NCBI GenBank assembly: GCA_019245755.1
Contig: JAFARC010000066.1
Span: forward strand, 124,001-188,000
Direction of reading: 5' to 3'
Length of the DNA stretch: 64,000 nt
DNA from: Mycobacteriaceae bacterium
GTDB lineage: Bacteria; Actinomycetota; Actinomycetes; Mycobacteriales; Mycobacteriaceae
Positions 45,416-56,255 of this stretch are shown here, one piece after another. The stretch's first letter is position 1; every line of letters starts with the position of its first letter. Below the pieces are notes generated by a model that was given only the letters and a program-made list of their open reading frames with translations, ran no database searches and was not told the origin of the DNA. A program made the position numbers and the translations under genes.

Positions 45416-46150
45416 ATGACCGTTGGCACCGCCGAGTTCGACCGGCCACCTGTATTGACGGCGGCAGTCGAGGACCTACCCGAGGCGGTCGCCGAGGGCG
45501 TGGCACAGGTCCTGGGAAGACCACGCGCCCGCGGCTGGATCCACGTCTATTCCGCCGCCGTGGCGTTGGTCGCCGGCGCGACGCTGGTGTCGGTGTCGTG
45601 GGCGGCCCAGTCGACGCGGGCCGGGCTGGCCACGCTGATCTACACCACCACGATCGTCGCGATGTTCGCGGTGAGCGGCATCTATCACCGCGTGCCCTGG
45701 AAGTCTGGGTGGGCCCGCAAATGGATGAAGCGCACCGACCACTCGATGATCTTCGTCTTCATCGCGGGCAGCTACACGCCGTTCGCGCTGCTGGCGCTGC
45801 CCCGCCAGTCCGGAACGCTGTTGTTCTGGATCGTGTGGGGCGGGGCGCTGGCCGGCGTCGGGCTGAAGATGCTGTGGCCGTCGGCGCCGCGCTGGGTGGG
45901 GGTGCCGCTGTATCTGCTGTTGGGTTGGGTGGCGATCTGGTTCGCCGGGGCGATCCTGCAGGGCGCGGGCGTCGCCGCGATGGTGCTGCTGGCCGTCGGC
46001 GGTGCGCTGTACAGCATCGGCGGGGTGCTCTACGGGTTGAGGTGGCCCAACCCGTGGCCCACGACATTCGGCCACCATGAGTTTTTCCACGCCTGTACCG
46101 CGGTGGCGGCGATTTGCCACTACATCGCGATGTGGTTCGCGGTGTTTTAG
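45416..46150 (+). CDS. Hemolysin III family (PAQR) membrane protein (Rv1085c-like)
   Basis: This 244-residue protein has seven predicted membrane helices and the PAQR/HlyIII motifs [15 protein letters not shown] and GHHEFFH, whose Ser, Asp and His residues form the putative zinc hydrolase site. The biological role in mycobacteria is unknown. The ATG at 45416 follows ATGGAGGCTAC, a good ribosome site. An upstream in-frame GTG is less likely. Confidence 0.92.
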   Translation: MTVGTAEFDRPPVLTAAVEDLPEAVAEGVAQVLGRPRARGWIHVYSAAVALVAGATLVSVSWAAQSTRAGLATLIYTTTIVAMFAVSGIYHRVPWKSGWARKWMKRTDHSMIFVFIAGSYTPFALLALPRQSGTLLFWIVWGGALAGVGLKMLWPSAPRWVGVPLYLLLGWVAIWFAGAILQGAGVAAMVLLAVGGALYSIGGVLYGLRWPNPWPTTFGHHEFFHACTAVAAICHYIAMWFAVF

Positions 46151-46518
46151 ACGGCGGTGAGGTCGGCGGGTGACCACAGCGCGCGCATCGAGGTGATCTT
46201 CGCGTCGTCGGTGAACGTCATCAGGCTGATCGGCTCGATCCGGGTACGGCTGTCCCCGGCGGTCAGCGTCAGCCGCCACAGGAACGCGGCCTCGCGCCCG
46301 GCGATCCGCAGCGCCACCAATTGGGTTTCCTTGTCGAGGTTTTCGACCGCGGCGTAGAACTCGTGGACCGCGCCGCGGCCGCGGCGCGGGTCGGAGCCGA
46401 CCGGATCCTCGATGGTGGCGTCGTCGGTGTACAGCGCGGTGATCTCGTCGGCACTGCCCTTGGCCACCAGTTCCAGGTAGCGGTTGACGGTTTGGGCGAT
46501 GTGGTCGGCGCTCGGCAT
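46147..46518 (-). CDS. NTF2-like / ketosteroid-isomerase-fold protein
   Basis: This 123-residue protein has a single NTF2/SnoaL-like domain: [35 protein letters not shown] and a C-terminal RALWSP. The Tyr in NRYLELV and Asp in EDPVG are where steroid delta-isomerases have catalytic Tyr14 and Asp38. Delta-5-3-ketosteroid isomerase activity is therefore possible, but the fold is used for many reactions. The ATG is at 46518. Its stop overlaps that of hemolysin III by 4 bp. Confidence 0.82.
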   Translation of the reverse strand: MPSADHIAQTVNRYLELVAKGSADEITALYTDDATIEDPVGSDPRRGRGAVHEFYAAVENLDKETQLVALRIAGREAAFLWRLTLTAGDSRTRIEPISLMTFTDDAKITSMRALWSPADLTAV

Positions 46519-46528
46519 GGCCGGAACC

Positions 46529-48522
<1,994 letters not shown>

Positions 48523-48526
<4 letters not shown>

Positions 48527-48786
48527 GGGGCGGACTCCCCTGTGTCGTTGCCGGTGCCGTTGAGCCCGACCGTTCCGTCGTCGGCGGCCTGGTCGGGCTC
48601 GGGGCTGGTGCGCTCGAAGCGCTCCGGCAGCCTTTTCAGGTGCCGGTTCATCGACCACACCAGCAACCCGGTGCAGATGAGCAGCAGCACGACGATCAGC
48701 AGGCCGAACGGGCTGGCTTTGCCGAAGTCGGGGCCGGTGTTGCGGGGCGGCCCGTCGGCCAGCCACACCAGGATCTGGGTGCTCAC
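48523..48786 (-). CDS. Small membrane protein between mca and the thioredoxin-domain gene (Rv1083-like)
   Basis: This 87-residue protein has one membrane span (residues ~28-46, [17 protein letters not shown]) and a polar acidic C-terminal tail. It is coupled on both sides by 4-bp GTGA overlaps with mca and the Rv1084-like gene. Gene order and size match Rv1083. The function is unknown; the tight linkage suggests a shared process with mca. Confidence 0.88.
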
Positions 48787-49655
48787 GGATCCACCTCGAC
48801 CCCGGCGAACAGGTCGGTTTCCGGCACGCTGACCGCGACCCTGGAGCGGGCCAGTTCGAATTCCTCGGTGGGCCACAGCCTCTGCTGCCACTCGATCGGC
48901 GCGGCGAAGAAGTCGCCGTGGGGATCGATCTGGGTCTCGTGCGCCCGCAGCGCGTCGTCGCGCAGCCCGAAGTACTCGGCGCAGTGCACGCGGGTGGTCA
49001 CCCGCGCAGCGAAGATGTCGTGGGCGGGGTCCCAGTGTTTGAGCCACTTCTCGAACGGCCCGCGCTTGCCGTGCTTGGCGAACTCGTCCTGCAGTAGCTG
49101 CATCCGCTGCCGCAGGAAGCCGTGGTTGTAGTAGAGCTTTTGCGCCGCCCATGGCCGTCCGGCGTCGGGCCATGTGTCCGGGTCGGCGGCGGCCTCGAAG
49201 GCGGCGACCGAAACCTGGTGGCAGCGGATGTGGTCGGGGTGTGGATAGCCGCCGTTCTCGTCGTAGGTGGTCATGACGTGCGGTCTGAACTCGCGAATCA
49301 CCCGGACCAGCGCTTCGGTCGGCTCCTCCAGCGGCACCAGGCCGAAGGAACCCTCGGGCAGCGGCGGCGGCGGGTCGCCCTCCGGCAGGCCGGAGTCCAC
49401 GAAGCCCAGCCAGCGGTGTTCGACGCCGAGGATCTCGGCCGCCTTGGCCATCTCGTCGCGGCGGATCACGGCCATCCGCTGCTTCACCTCGGGCAGGTCC
49501 ATCGCGGGGTTGAGGATGCTGCCCCGCTCGCCGCCGGTCAGCGTGACGACCAGCACGCGATGACCCTCGGCGGCGTAGCGCGCCATGGTGGCGGCGCCCT
49601 TGCTGGACTCGTCGTCCGGGTGGGCGTGCACCGCCATCAACCGAAGTTCGCTCAC
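48783..49655 (-). CDS. mca: Mycothiol S-conjugate amidase
   Basis: This 290-residue zinc amidase of the PIG-L/LmbE family cleaves mycothiol conjugates of toxins to a mercapturic acid and GlcN-Ins. Zinc ligands are His12 and Asp15 in HAHPDDES and a later His in [10 protein letters not shown]. The TLTGGERG segment is typical for Mca/MshB. The length favours Mca (288 in M. tuberculosis). The GTG is at 49655. It is first of a three-gene overlapping operon. Confidence 0.95.
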   Translation of the reverse strand: MSELRLMAVHAHPDDESSKGAATMARYAAEGHRVLVVTLTGGERGSILNPAMDLPEVKQRMAVIRRDEMAKAAEILGVEHRWLGFVDSGLPEGDPPPPLPEGSFGLVPLEEPTEALVRVIREFRPHVMTTYDENGGYPHPDHIRCHQVSVAAFEAAADPDTWPDAGRPWAAQKLYYNHGFLRQRMQLLQDEFAKHGKRGPFEKWLKHWDPAHDIFAARVTTRVHCAEYFGLRDDALRAHETQIDPHGDFFAAPIEWQQRLWPTEEFELARSRVAVSVPETDLFAGVEVDP

Positions 49656-49760
49656 TTGTGCTCTACCTGGTTCCTCATGCTCGTCGCCGCTTCGCGTCAG
49701 GCCACGCCCTATAGTTCCAGTCCTAGTCCTTTTATCCGACCGACGGGCACCCGAAACGAC

Positions 49761-50186
49761 ATGACCGAGCGTCCCGCCGCCCGTTACGGGCGCCCGCGGT
49801 TGTCTCGGCGCGGCGGGCGGTGGCTCGTCATCGGCTTGACGCTTGTGATCCTGGCCGTCGCCGTCGCGGTCGCCCTCCTCGGTTATCAGCGGTTGGGCAC
49901 CGCCGCCGTCCAGGGCACGCTGAGCGGCTATCGAATCGTCGATCCCGAAACCGTGTCGGTGACGCTCACCGTCACCCGCACGGATCCGGCCCGGCCGGCG
50001 GTCTGCATTGTGCGCGCCCGGTCGAAGGACGGCTCCGAGAGCGGGCGGCGCGAGGTCCTCGTGCCGCCGTCGACGCCGAGATCCGTGCAGGTCACCACCG
50101 TCGTGAAGGCCAGCAGGCCACCGGTGATGGGCGACGTCTACGGCTGCGGCCTGGACGTCCCGAAGTACCTGGTGGTGTCGCCGTAG
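49761..50186 (+). CDS. DUF4307 single-span membrane protein (Rv1081c-like)
   Basis: This 141-residue protein has a basic N-terminus, one membrane span at residues ~21-42, and an extracytoplasmic DUF4307 domain with two cysteines (AVCIV and YGCGL) that could form a disulfide. The function is unknown. It is divergent from mca and upstream of greA, as in M. tuberculosis. Confidence 0.88.
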   Translation: MTERPAARYGRPRLSRRGGRWLVIGLTLVILAVAVAVALLGYQRLGTAAVQGTLSGYRIVDPETVSVTLTVTRTDPARPAVCIVRARSKDGSESGRREVLVPPSTPRSVQVTTVVKASRPPVMGDVYGCGLDVPKYLVVSP

Positions 50187-50234
50187 GCGAACACCGGGCC
50201 GCCAAAAGGTGAAAAACGGTTTACCCGGCGGTGG

Positions 50235-50240
50235 TACGAT
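50235..50240 (+). promoter_or_regulatory. -10 hexamer of greA
   Basis: TACGAT fits TANNNT. Transcription would start near 50247, leaving an untranslated leader of about 155 bases before the greA ATG. The -35 region is not clear. Confidence 0.5.
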
Positions 50241-50247
50241 CGGCGGG

Positions 50248-50382
50248 TACACGGTTCCTGCTGGGACCGTGTATTGCTGCTTTAGCGTGTGATTCAGTCG
50301 GCCGCGAAACGGCAATACACGCGGTGCGACCGCCTTGCTCCCGGCAGCGTGACATGAGACTGCCCTCGCGAGCGATCGCGAG
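50248..50382 (+). ncRNA. Structured greA leader with mutually exclusive hairpins
   Basis: Three perfect stems are visible. Stem A: TACACGGT (50248-50255) pairs with ACCGTGTA (50266-50273), loop 10 nt. Stem B: CGTGTATTGC (50268-50277) pairs with GCAATACACG (50312-50321). A and B share bases 50268-50273, so they cannot form together. Stem C: CTCGCGA (50365-50371) pairs with TCGCGAG (50376-50382) closed by a GCGA (GNRA) tetraloop, just before the ribosome site GAAGGAAAGAGG. This is the architecture of an attenuator or riboswitch-like leader. In E. coli, greA also has a regulatory leader (GraL), though no sequence relation is claimed. Confidence 0.55.
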
Positions 50383-50403
50383 AGAAGGAAAGAGGGGCAC
50401 GAG

Positions 50404-50898
50404 ATGACGGATACCCAGGTGACCTGGCTTACCCAGGAGGCATATGACCGTCTCAAGGCTGAACTGGACCAGCTGATCGCCAATCGCCCGATCATCGCCG
50501 CTGAGATCAACGACCGGCGCGAGGAGGGCGATCTGCGCGAGAACGGCGGCTATCACGCCGCCCGCGAGGAACAGGGCCAGCAGGAGGCCCGCATTCGCCA
50601 GCTGCAGGAGCTGCTGAACAACGCCAAGGTAGGCGAGGCCCCGAAACAGTCCGGCATCGCGCTGACGGGCTCGGTGGTGAAGGTGTATTACAACGGCGAT
50701 GAATCCGACACCGAGACGTTTCTGATCGGCACCCGTGGGGAGGGCGTCAGCGACGGCAAGCTCGAGGTGTACTCGCCGAACTCACCGCTGGGCGGCGCGC
50801 TGATCGACGCGAAAGTCGGTGAGACCCGCACGTACACGGTGCCCAACGGCAACACCGTGAAGGTCACCTTGGTCAGCGCCGAGCCGTACCACTCGTAG
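50404..50898 (+). CDS. greA: Transcription elongation factor GreA
   Basis: This 164-residue factor rescues backtracked RNA polymerase by stimulating transcript cleavage. The coiled-coil N-domain carries the tip acidic residues in [20 protein letters not shown], and the FKBP-like C-domain follows. The length equals Rv1080c. The ATG at 50404 has a strong GAAGGAAAGAGG upstream. Confidence 0.97.
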   Translation: MTDTQVTWLTQEAYDRLKAELDQLIANRPIIAAEINDRREEGDLRENGGYHAAREEQGQQEARIRQLQELLNNAKVGEAPKQSGIALTGSVVKVYYNGDESDTETFLIGTRGEGVSDGKLEVYSPNSPLGGALIDAKVGETRTYTVPNGNTVKVTLVSAEPYHS

Positions 50899-50932
50899 AG
50901 CAGTCCCGCAGGCGTCGTCGCACACTGTGCTG

Positions 50933-51595
50933 ATGGCGCAGATCACGGAGAACCTGCTTCTGCTGCTGCTCGACAATGCAACCAGAAAACCGGCGTTGGA
51001 CCGCGCGCGCCGCGAGCGGGTACTTGGCGCGGCCGTACTGCTCGACCTTGCGCTGGCGTGCCGCATCCGCCCGGCGGTGGACGGCGAACCGGTGCGGGCT
51101 GGCCGGCTGCTGGCGTTGGCTGGCCCGAATCTGGCCGACCCGGTGCTCGACCCCGCGCTGCAGCTGCTGCGCCGCCGTCCCATCACCCCGCAGTCCGCGA
51201 TCGCCAAGCTGCGCCGCGGCATCGAGCCGACGCTGCTGCGTCAGCTGGAGCGGACCGGCCAGATCCGGCCGGTGCGGCTGCGCGGCAAAGGACTCAACCG
51301 GACCTGGGCGTGGCCGCTCAACGACCGGACCCGGGTCAATCAGGCGCGCGCCGAGCTGCTGTCGGCGTTGTTCGACCTGCGCTGCCCCACTCCGTCGACG
51401 GCGGCGATCATCTCGCTCTTGCACGCCGTCGACGGGCTCGGCGCGCTGCTGAGCCTTAACGACCGTGGCTGGCGCTGGGTTCATGACCGCGCCGGTGAGA
51501 TCGCCGGCGGCGCTTGGGTAGATGAGTCCCCGGCGCGTCTGGCCGAGGTCAACCTGGCGGTGACCACGTCGGTCGTGCGGTCGGCGTTGGCCTGA
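50933..51595 (+). CDS. GPP34 (GOLPH3/Vps74-like) family protein
   Basis: This 220-residue helical protein begins MAQITENLLLLLLDN and has the GPP34 pattern: LDRARRERVLGAAVLLDLAL, then DPVLDPALQLL and WAWPLNDRTRVNQARAELL. Eukaryotic members bind phosphatidylinositol-4-phosphate on Golgi membranes; the bacterial role is unknown and may concern anionic lipids. The ATG at 50933 fits the family start. It follows greA by 34 bp. Confidence 0.88.
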   Translation: MAQITENLLLLLLDNATRKPALDRARRERVLGAAVLLDLALACRIRPAVDGEPVRAGRLLALAGPNLADPVLDPALQLLRRRPITPQSAIAKLRRGIEPTLLRQLERTGQIRPVRLRGKGLNRTWAWPLNDRTRVNQARAELLSALFDLRCPTPSTAAIISLLHAVDGLGALLSLNDRGWRWVHDRAGEIAGGAWVDESPARLAEVNLAVTTSVVRSALA

Positions 51596-51605
51596 GGTCG
51601 CCGAG

Positions 51606-52784
51606 TCAGAGCCCGGCCAGCGCCTGCTCCAGATCCCCGATGAGGTCGGCCACGTCTTCGATGCCGACCGACAGCCGCACGAGGTCGTCGGGAACCTCCA
51701 GCAACGATCCTGCCGTCGACGCGTGTGTCATCGCGCCGGGGTGCTCGATCAGCGACTCCACCCCGCCGAGGGATTCGGCGAGAATGAAAACTTCGGTGCG
51801 GGAGCAGAATTCGAGCGCCGCCCGCTGACCGCCCCGGAGCCGCACTGACACCATGCCGCCGAAATCGCTCATCTGCTTGGCGGCCACGTCGTGACCGGGA
51901 TGATCGGCCAGCCCGGGATACAGCACGATGGCCACCGCCGGGTGCGCGACGAGGAATTCGGCAACCCGCGCGGCGTTTTCGCTGTGCCGCTGCATCCGCA
52001 GCACCAGTGTCTTGAGCCCCCGCATGGTCAGGTAGGCGTCGAACGGGCCCGGCACCGCGCCGGTCCCGTTCTGCAGGAAGCCGAATGCCGCGTCGAGTTC
52101 CTCGTCACCGGTCAGCAGGGCTCCTCCGACCACGTCGGAGTGCCCGCCGATGTACTTGGTCGTCGAATGCAGCACGATGTCGGCGCCCATCGTCACCGGC
52201 TGCTGCAACGCAGGAGAAGCAAAGGTGTTGTCCACTAACATCTTCAGCGATCGCTGCCCGGCCAACTCGGCGATCGCGGCGATGTCGGCGATCGACAGCA
52301 GCGGGTTCGTCGGCGTCTCCACCCAGATCAGCTTCGTCGCCTCGGTGATTGCGCCGCGCACCGCGTCGAGGTCGGACTGCGCTACAGCCGTGTACTTCAC
52401 GCCCCACCGTGAGTAAACCTTGTCGATCAGCCGGAAGGTGCCGCCGTAGGCGTCATTGGGAATCACCACGTGATCGCCCGGCCGCAGCACCGCGCGCAGC
52501 GCACAGTCGGTGGCCGCCATCCCCGAGCTGAAGGCCCGGCCGAACCGCGCCTGCTCCACGGCGGCCAGCGAAGCCTCCAGCGCGCAGCGGGTCGGGTTGC
52601 CGGTGCGGGCGTACTCGTAGCCCGACCGCAGACCGCCCACCCCGTCCTGCGCGAACGTCGAAGACGCGTAGATCGGGGCGTTCACCGCGCCGGTGGCCGG
52701 ATCCGGCCGGTAACCGGCGTGGACCGCGCGGGTGGCCGGCCCACGGGGGGCGGGCGCGTCGGCACCGCTGCGCTGCTCGCTCAT
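51606..52784 (-). CDS. metB: Cystathionine gamma-synthase
   Basis: This 392-residue PLP enzyme of the Cys/Met metabolism family has Lys210 in STTKYIGGHSD binding PLP and the GYEYARTGNPTR and SSGMAA substrate and cofactor loops. It joins O-succinylhomoserine and cysteine to cystathionine in methionine synthesis, or runs the gamma-lyase reaction. The length fits Rv1079 (388). The ATG is at 52784 with a leaderless promoter. The reverse transsulfuration gene cbs lies 2 kb away. Confidence 0.95.
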   Translation of the reverse strand: MSEQRSGADAPAPRGPATRAVHAGYRPDPATGAVNAPIYASSTFAQDGVGGLRSGYEYARTGNPTRCALEASLAAVEQARFGRAFSSGMAATDCALRAVLRPGDHVVIPNDAYGGTFRLIDKVYSRWGVKYTAVAQSDLDAVRGAITEATKLIWVETPTNPLLSIADIAAIAELAGQRSLKMLVDNTFASPALQQPVTMGADIVLHSTTKYIGGHSDVVGGALLTGDEELDAAFGFLQNGTGAVPGPFDAYLTMRGLKTLVLRMQRHSENAARVAEFLVAHPAVAIVLYPGLADHPGHDVAAKQMSDFGGMVSVRLRGGQRAALEFCSRTEVFILAESLGGVESLIEHPGAMTHASTAGSLLEVPDDLVRLSVGIEDVADLIGDLEQALAGL

Positions 52785-52791
52785 CGCCGTC

Positions 52792-52797
52792 AGCCTA
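52792..52797 (-). promoter_or_regulatory. -10 hexamer of metB (leaderless)
   Basis: TAGGCT on the minus strand fits TANNNT and lies 7 bases before the metB ATG. No ribosome site is visible between. Confidence 0.45.
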
Positions 52798-52815
52798 TCG
52801 GTGTAGACATGGAGC

Positions 52816-54000
52816 ATGTCTGCTGCCAACGACAAGGCCGTGAACATCGGCGACCTCCTCGACATCGACGCGTTGCTGACGCCCGAGGACATCGAACTGC
52901 GCACCACCGTGCGCCGCTTCGGCGAGCAGCGGCTACGCCCGCATATCGCGGAATGGTTCGAGGGCGGTGCGGTGCCGGCCCGCGAGTTGGCGGCGGACTT
53001 CGGCAAGCTGGGCCTGCTGGGCATGCATCTGACGGGCTACGGCTGCGGCGGCTCGACCGCGACCTCCTACGGCCTGGTGTGCCAGGAACTTGAGGCCGTC
53101 GACAGCGGTCTGCGCAGCATGGTGTCGGTGCAGGGCGCACTGGCGATGTTCGCGATCCATCGGCACGGCAGCGAAGATCAGCGCAGGCAGTGGCTTCCGG
53201 CGATGGCCACCGGTGATGTGATCGGATGTTTCGGGCTCACCGAGCCCGACTTCGGCTCCAATCCGGCCGGCATGCGCACCAGCGCCCGCCGCGACGGTGG
53301 CGACTGGATCCTCAACGGCTCGAAGATGTGGATCACCAACGGCAGCGTCGCCGACGTCGCGGTGGTGTGGGCCCGCACCGAGGAGGGCATCGCGGGCTTC
53401 CTCGTGCCCGCCGGCACGCCGGGTCTCACCGCGCGCGACATGGCGCACAAGCTTTCGCTGCGGGCGTCGATCACGTCCGAACTCGCCTTCGACGACGTGC
53501 GGCTGCCCGGCGAAGCGAAACTCCCTGATGCGCGTGGCATTTCGGCCCCGCTCAGCTGCCTGTCGGAGGCCAGGTTCGGCATCTTGTTCGGCGCGGTCGG
53601 CGCCGCCCGCGACTGCCTGGAGGCAACGCTGGACTACGTCAGCACCCGCCAGGTCTTCGACAAGCCGCTGTCGGGATACCAGCTGACCCAGGCCAAGCTC
53701 GCCGACATGGCCGTCGAGCTGGCCAAGGCCCAGCTGCTGGCCGTGCATCTCGGGCGGCTCAAAGACGCTGGACAGATCCGCCCGGATCAGGTCAGTATCG
53801 GCAAGCTGAACAACGTGCGGGAAGCGCTCGCGATTGCGCGTCAATGCCGTACGCTGTTGGGCGCCAATGGCATCACCCTCGAATATCCGGTCATCCGACA
53901 CGCCAACAACCTGGAGTCGGTGCTCACCTACGAAGGCACCTCGGAGGTGCACCAGCTGGTGATCGGCGAGGCGCTGACCGGCATGTCGGCGTTCAGGTAG
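52816..54000 (+). CDS. Acyl-CoA dehydrogenase, glutaryl-CoA dehydrogenase-like
   Basis: This 394-residue flavoenzyme has the acyl-CoA dehydrogenase signature blocks FGLTEPDFGSNPAGM and WITNGSVADVAVVWAR, and catalytic base Glu373 in YEGTSEVHQLVIG. The N-terminal DIDALLTPEDIELR layout and the YEGT context resemble glutaryl-CoA dehydrogenases (FadE7-like). It would oxidise glutaryl-CoA or a short branched acyl-CoA with FAD. I recall no counterpart between metB and pra in H37Rv. It is divergent from metB and overlaps the 3' end of pra by 8 bp. Confidence 0.92.
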   Translation: MSAANDKAVNIGDLLDIDALLTPEDIELRTTVRRFGEQRLRPHIAEWFEGGAVPARELAADFGKLGLLGMHLTGYGCGGSTATSYGLVCQELEAVDSGLRSMVSVQGALAMFAIHRHGSEDQRRQWLPAMATGDVIGCFGLTEPDFGSNPAGMRTSARRDGGDWILNGSKMWITNGSVADVAVVWARTEEGIAGFLVPAGTPGLTARDMAHKLSLRASITSELAFDDVRLPGEAKLPDARGISAPLSCLSEARFGILFGAVGAARDCLEATLDYVSTRQVFDKPLSGYQLTQAKLADMAVELAKAQLLAVHLGRLKDAGQIRPDQVSIGKLNNVREALAIARQCRTLLGANGITLEYPVIRHANNLESVLTYEGTSEVHQLVIGEALTGMSAFR

Positions 54001-54688
54001 CCGTGGCCCCGGGTGCAGCCCCGGCCGGCAGGCAGACGGTGCCCATAATCTTGTCGGCGATCGTCTGCCGCTTGGGATCCCACAGCGGCCACAAGTAGCC
54101 GATGTAGCAGATGATGCTGTCCACGACGTGGGCGATCTGCCGTACGACCGACAACCCGAAACCGATCGGCAGGGCGGTCTTTTCGCTGACCACCTTGAAT
54201 TTCAGCACCGACTTGCCGATGCTCGCGCCCGTGGTGCCCTGGCGGTAGCCGTAATTCCAGATCGCGTACGCGAGCACCAGCAGCCACGCCAGGAACGCCA
54301 CGACAATTCCCAGCGCCGACGGGGATGAGGTGCAGTAGCCGCCGTAGCCGTACTCGGAGGCCTCGCAGGACGTGTTGCCGGTGGCGAACAGGACGATCTG
54401 CCCGATGCCGCCGATGATGGCGGCCGGGATTAGGTCGATGATCGCCGCGCCGACGCGGTGGATCCATGGTGTGTACGCAGCCTTGGGGAGGTTTCCGACA
54501 CCTTGGGTCATGGCCGGATAGCCCTCGGGATAACCCGCACCGGGCGGCGGAGGGGGATAACCACCGGCATAGGGCGGCGGATAGCCGCCGGCGTGCGCCG
54601 GAGGCGGCGGTGGGTATCCGCCGGGCGGGGGCGGTGGATAGTTGCCGGGTGGCTGGTTGCCGCCCGCGGGCGGCGGTTGTTCGGTCAT
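53993..54688 (-). CDS. pra: Proline-rich antigen homologue, RDD-family membrane protein
   Basis: This 231-residue protein has a Pro/Gly/Tyr-rich cytosolic N-terminus (residues ~4-60, repeats of GGYPPPPP type) and an RDD domain with three membrane helices. Conserved blocks are YTPWIHRVGAAIID and GASIGKSVLKFKVVSE. It corresponds to the mycobacterial proline-rich antigen Rv1078. The ATG at 54688 is preceded by GAAGG. The function is unknown. Its 3' end overlaps the acyl-CoA dehydrogenase. Confidence 0.93.
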   Translation of the reverse strand: MTEQPPPAGGNQPPGNYPPPPPGGYPPPPPAHAGGYPPPYAGGYPPPPPGAGYPEGYPAMTQGVGNLPKAAYTPWIHRVGAAIIDLIPAAIIGGIGQIVLFATGNTSCEASEYGYGGYCTSSPSALGIVVAFLAWLLVLAYAIWNYGYRQGTTGASIGKSVLKFKVVSEKTALPIGFGLSVVRQIAHVVDSIICYIGYLWPLWDPKRQTIADKIMGTVCLPAGAAPGATAT

Positions 54689-54848
54689 GGCACCTTCCGC
54701 TTCCAGCATCAGAACGGCACTTCAACACATGGCGGAGATCGAGCGGCCATTACCATACCCGGGGATTTCCCCTCCGACAGCGCTATCGCCAGAACCGTTC
54801 AATCGCGCACCGCCCGAAATCCGCAGCCTCACCGGTGAATCGGTGCGG

Positions 54849-56243
54849 TCACCGGCGCGACAGCCCCTCCGAGAGGAAGCCGAGCAGGTCTTGGCGTGTG
54901 ATGACCCCGACCGGCTTACCTTCGTCGACCACCATGATCGCGTCGCATTCGCGCAGCGCTTTGGCTGCGGCGCTGAGTAATTCGCCCACACCGATCATCG
55001 GCAGCGGCGGGCTCATGTGCTGGGCGACCGCGTCGGCGAGCTTGGCCCGGCCCTCGAACACCGCGGACAACAGTTCTCGCTCGGACACGCTGCCCGCGAC
55101 CTCCCCCGCCATCACCGGGGGCTCCGCGCCGACCACCGGCATCTGGGATACGCCGTACTCGCGCAGGATGCCGATCGCGTCGCGGATCGTTTCCGAGGGG
55201 TGAGTGTGCACGAGGTCGGGCAGGGCGCCGGACTTGCGGCGCAGCACGTCGCCGACGGTCGGCTCGGCCACCGACCCGTCCAGCCGGCTGCGCAGGAAGC
55301 CGTATGACCACATCCACGCGTCGTTGAAGACCTTCGATAGGTAGCCGCGTCCGCCGTCGGGCAGCAGCACGACGACCACGGAGTCCGGGCCGGCGTCTTC
55401 GGCCACCTTCAGCGCCGCGACCACGGCCATGCCGCAGGAGCCGCCGACGAGCAGGCCCTCTTCGCGGGCCAGCCGCCGGGTCATGTCGAAGGAATCCGCA
55501 TCCGACACCGCGATGATCGTGTCGGGCACCCTCGGGTCGTAGGTCGCCGGCCAGAAGTCCTCGCCCACCCCTTCGACCAGGTATGGCCGTCCGCTGCCAC
55601 CGGAGTAGACCGAGCCCTCCGGGTCGGCGCCGACGATGCGCACGGCGCCGTCGGACACCTCTTTGAGGTAACGGCCGGCGCCGCTGATGGTGCCGCCGGT
55701 GCCGACGCCGGCGACGAAATGGGTGAGCCTGCCGTCGGTGTCGGCCCAGATTTCCGGCCCGGTCGTCTCATAGTGGCTGGCCGGGTTGTTCGGATTGGAG
55801 TACTGGTCGGGCTTCCATGCGCCGTCGATCTCGGTGACCAGCCGGTCGGAGACGCTGTAGTAGCTGTCGGGGTGGTCGGGCGGCACCGCGGTCGGGCACA
55901 CCACAACCTCGGCGCCGTACGCGCGCAGCACGTTGCGCTTGTCCTCGCTGACCTTGTCGGGGCAGACGAACACGCAGCGGTACCCTCGCTGCTGAGCCAC
56001 CAGCGCCAGCCCGACGCCGGTGTTGCCCGACGTGGGTTCGACGATCGTGCCGCCGGGGCGCAGCTGGCCGCTGGCCTCTGCGGCATCGATCATTTTGACC
56101 GCGATGCGGTCCTTGGCGCTCCCGCCGGGGTTGAAGTATTCGATCTTGGCCAGCACCGTCCCCGCACCGGCCGGCACAACCGAATTCAGCTGAACCAGCG
56201 GAGTGTTGCCGATGAGCTCACTGATGTGCCTGGCGATCCGCAT
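54849..56243 (-). CDS. cbs: Cystathionine beta-synthase
   Basis: This 464-residue enzyme has the same length as Rv1077. The PLP Lys44 is in NPGGSAKDR, TSGNTG binds substrate, and a glycine-rich PLP-phosphate loop GTGGTISG is present. A C-terminal pair of CBS domains (residues ~335-460) follows. It condenses serine and homocysteine to cystathionine (reverse transsulfuration) and could also make cysteine. The ATG is at 56243. The 160 bp between it and pra shows no recognised site. Confidence 0.95.
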   Translation of the reverse strand: MRIARHISELIGNTPLVQLNSVVPAGAGTVLAKIEYFNPGGSAKDRIAVKMIDAAEASGQLRPGGTIVEPTSGNTGVGLALVAQQRGYRCVFVCPDKVSEDKRNVLRAYGAEVVVCPTAVPPDHPDSYYSVSDRLVTEIDGAWKPDQYSNPNNPASHYETTGPEIWADTDGRLTHFVAGVGTGGTISGAGRYLKEVSDGAVRIVGADPEGSVYSGGSGRPYLVEGVGEDFWPATYDPRVPDTIIAVSDADSFDMTRRLAREEGLLVGGSCGMAVVAALKVAEDAGPDSVVVVLLPDGGRGYLSKVFNDAWMWSYGFLRSRLDGSVAEPTVGDVLRRKSGALPDLVHTHPSETIRDAIGILREYGVSQMPVVGAEPPVMAGEVAGSVSERELLSAVFEGRAKLADAVAQHMSPPLPMIGVGELLSAAAKALRECDAIMVVDEGKPVGVITRQDLLGFLSEGLSRR

Positions 56244-56255
56244 GGCTCCATGTTG

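Noticed and set aside
45476..46279. 267-codon minus-strand frame over hemolysin III
   Set aside because: Antisense shadow; hemolysin III motifs on the plus strand are complete.
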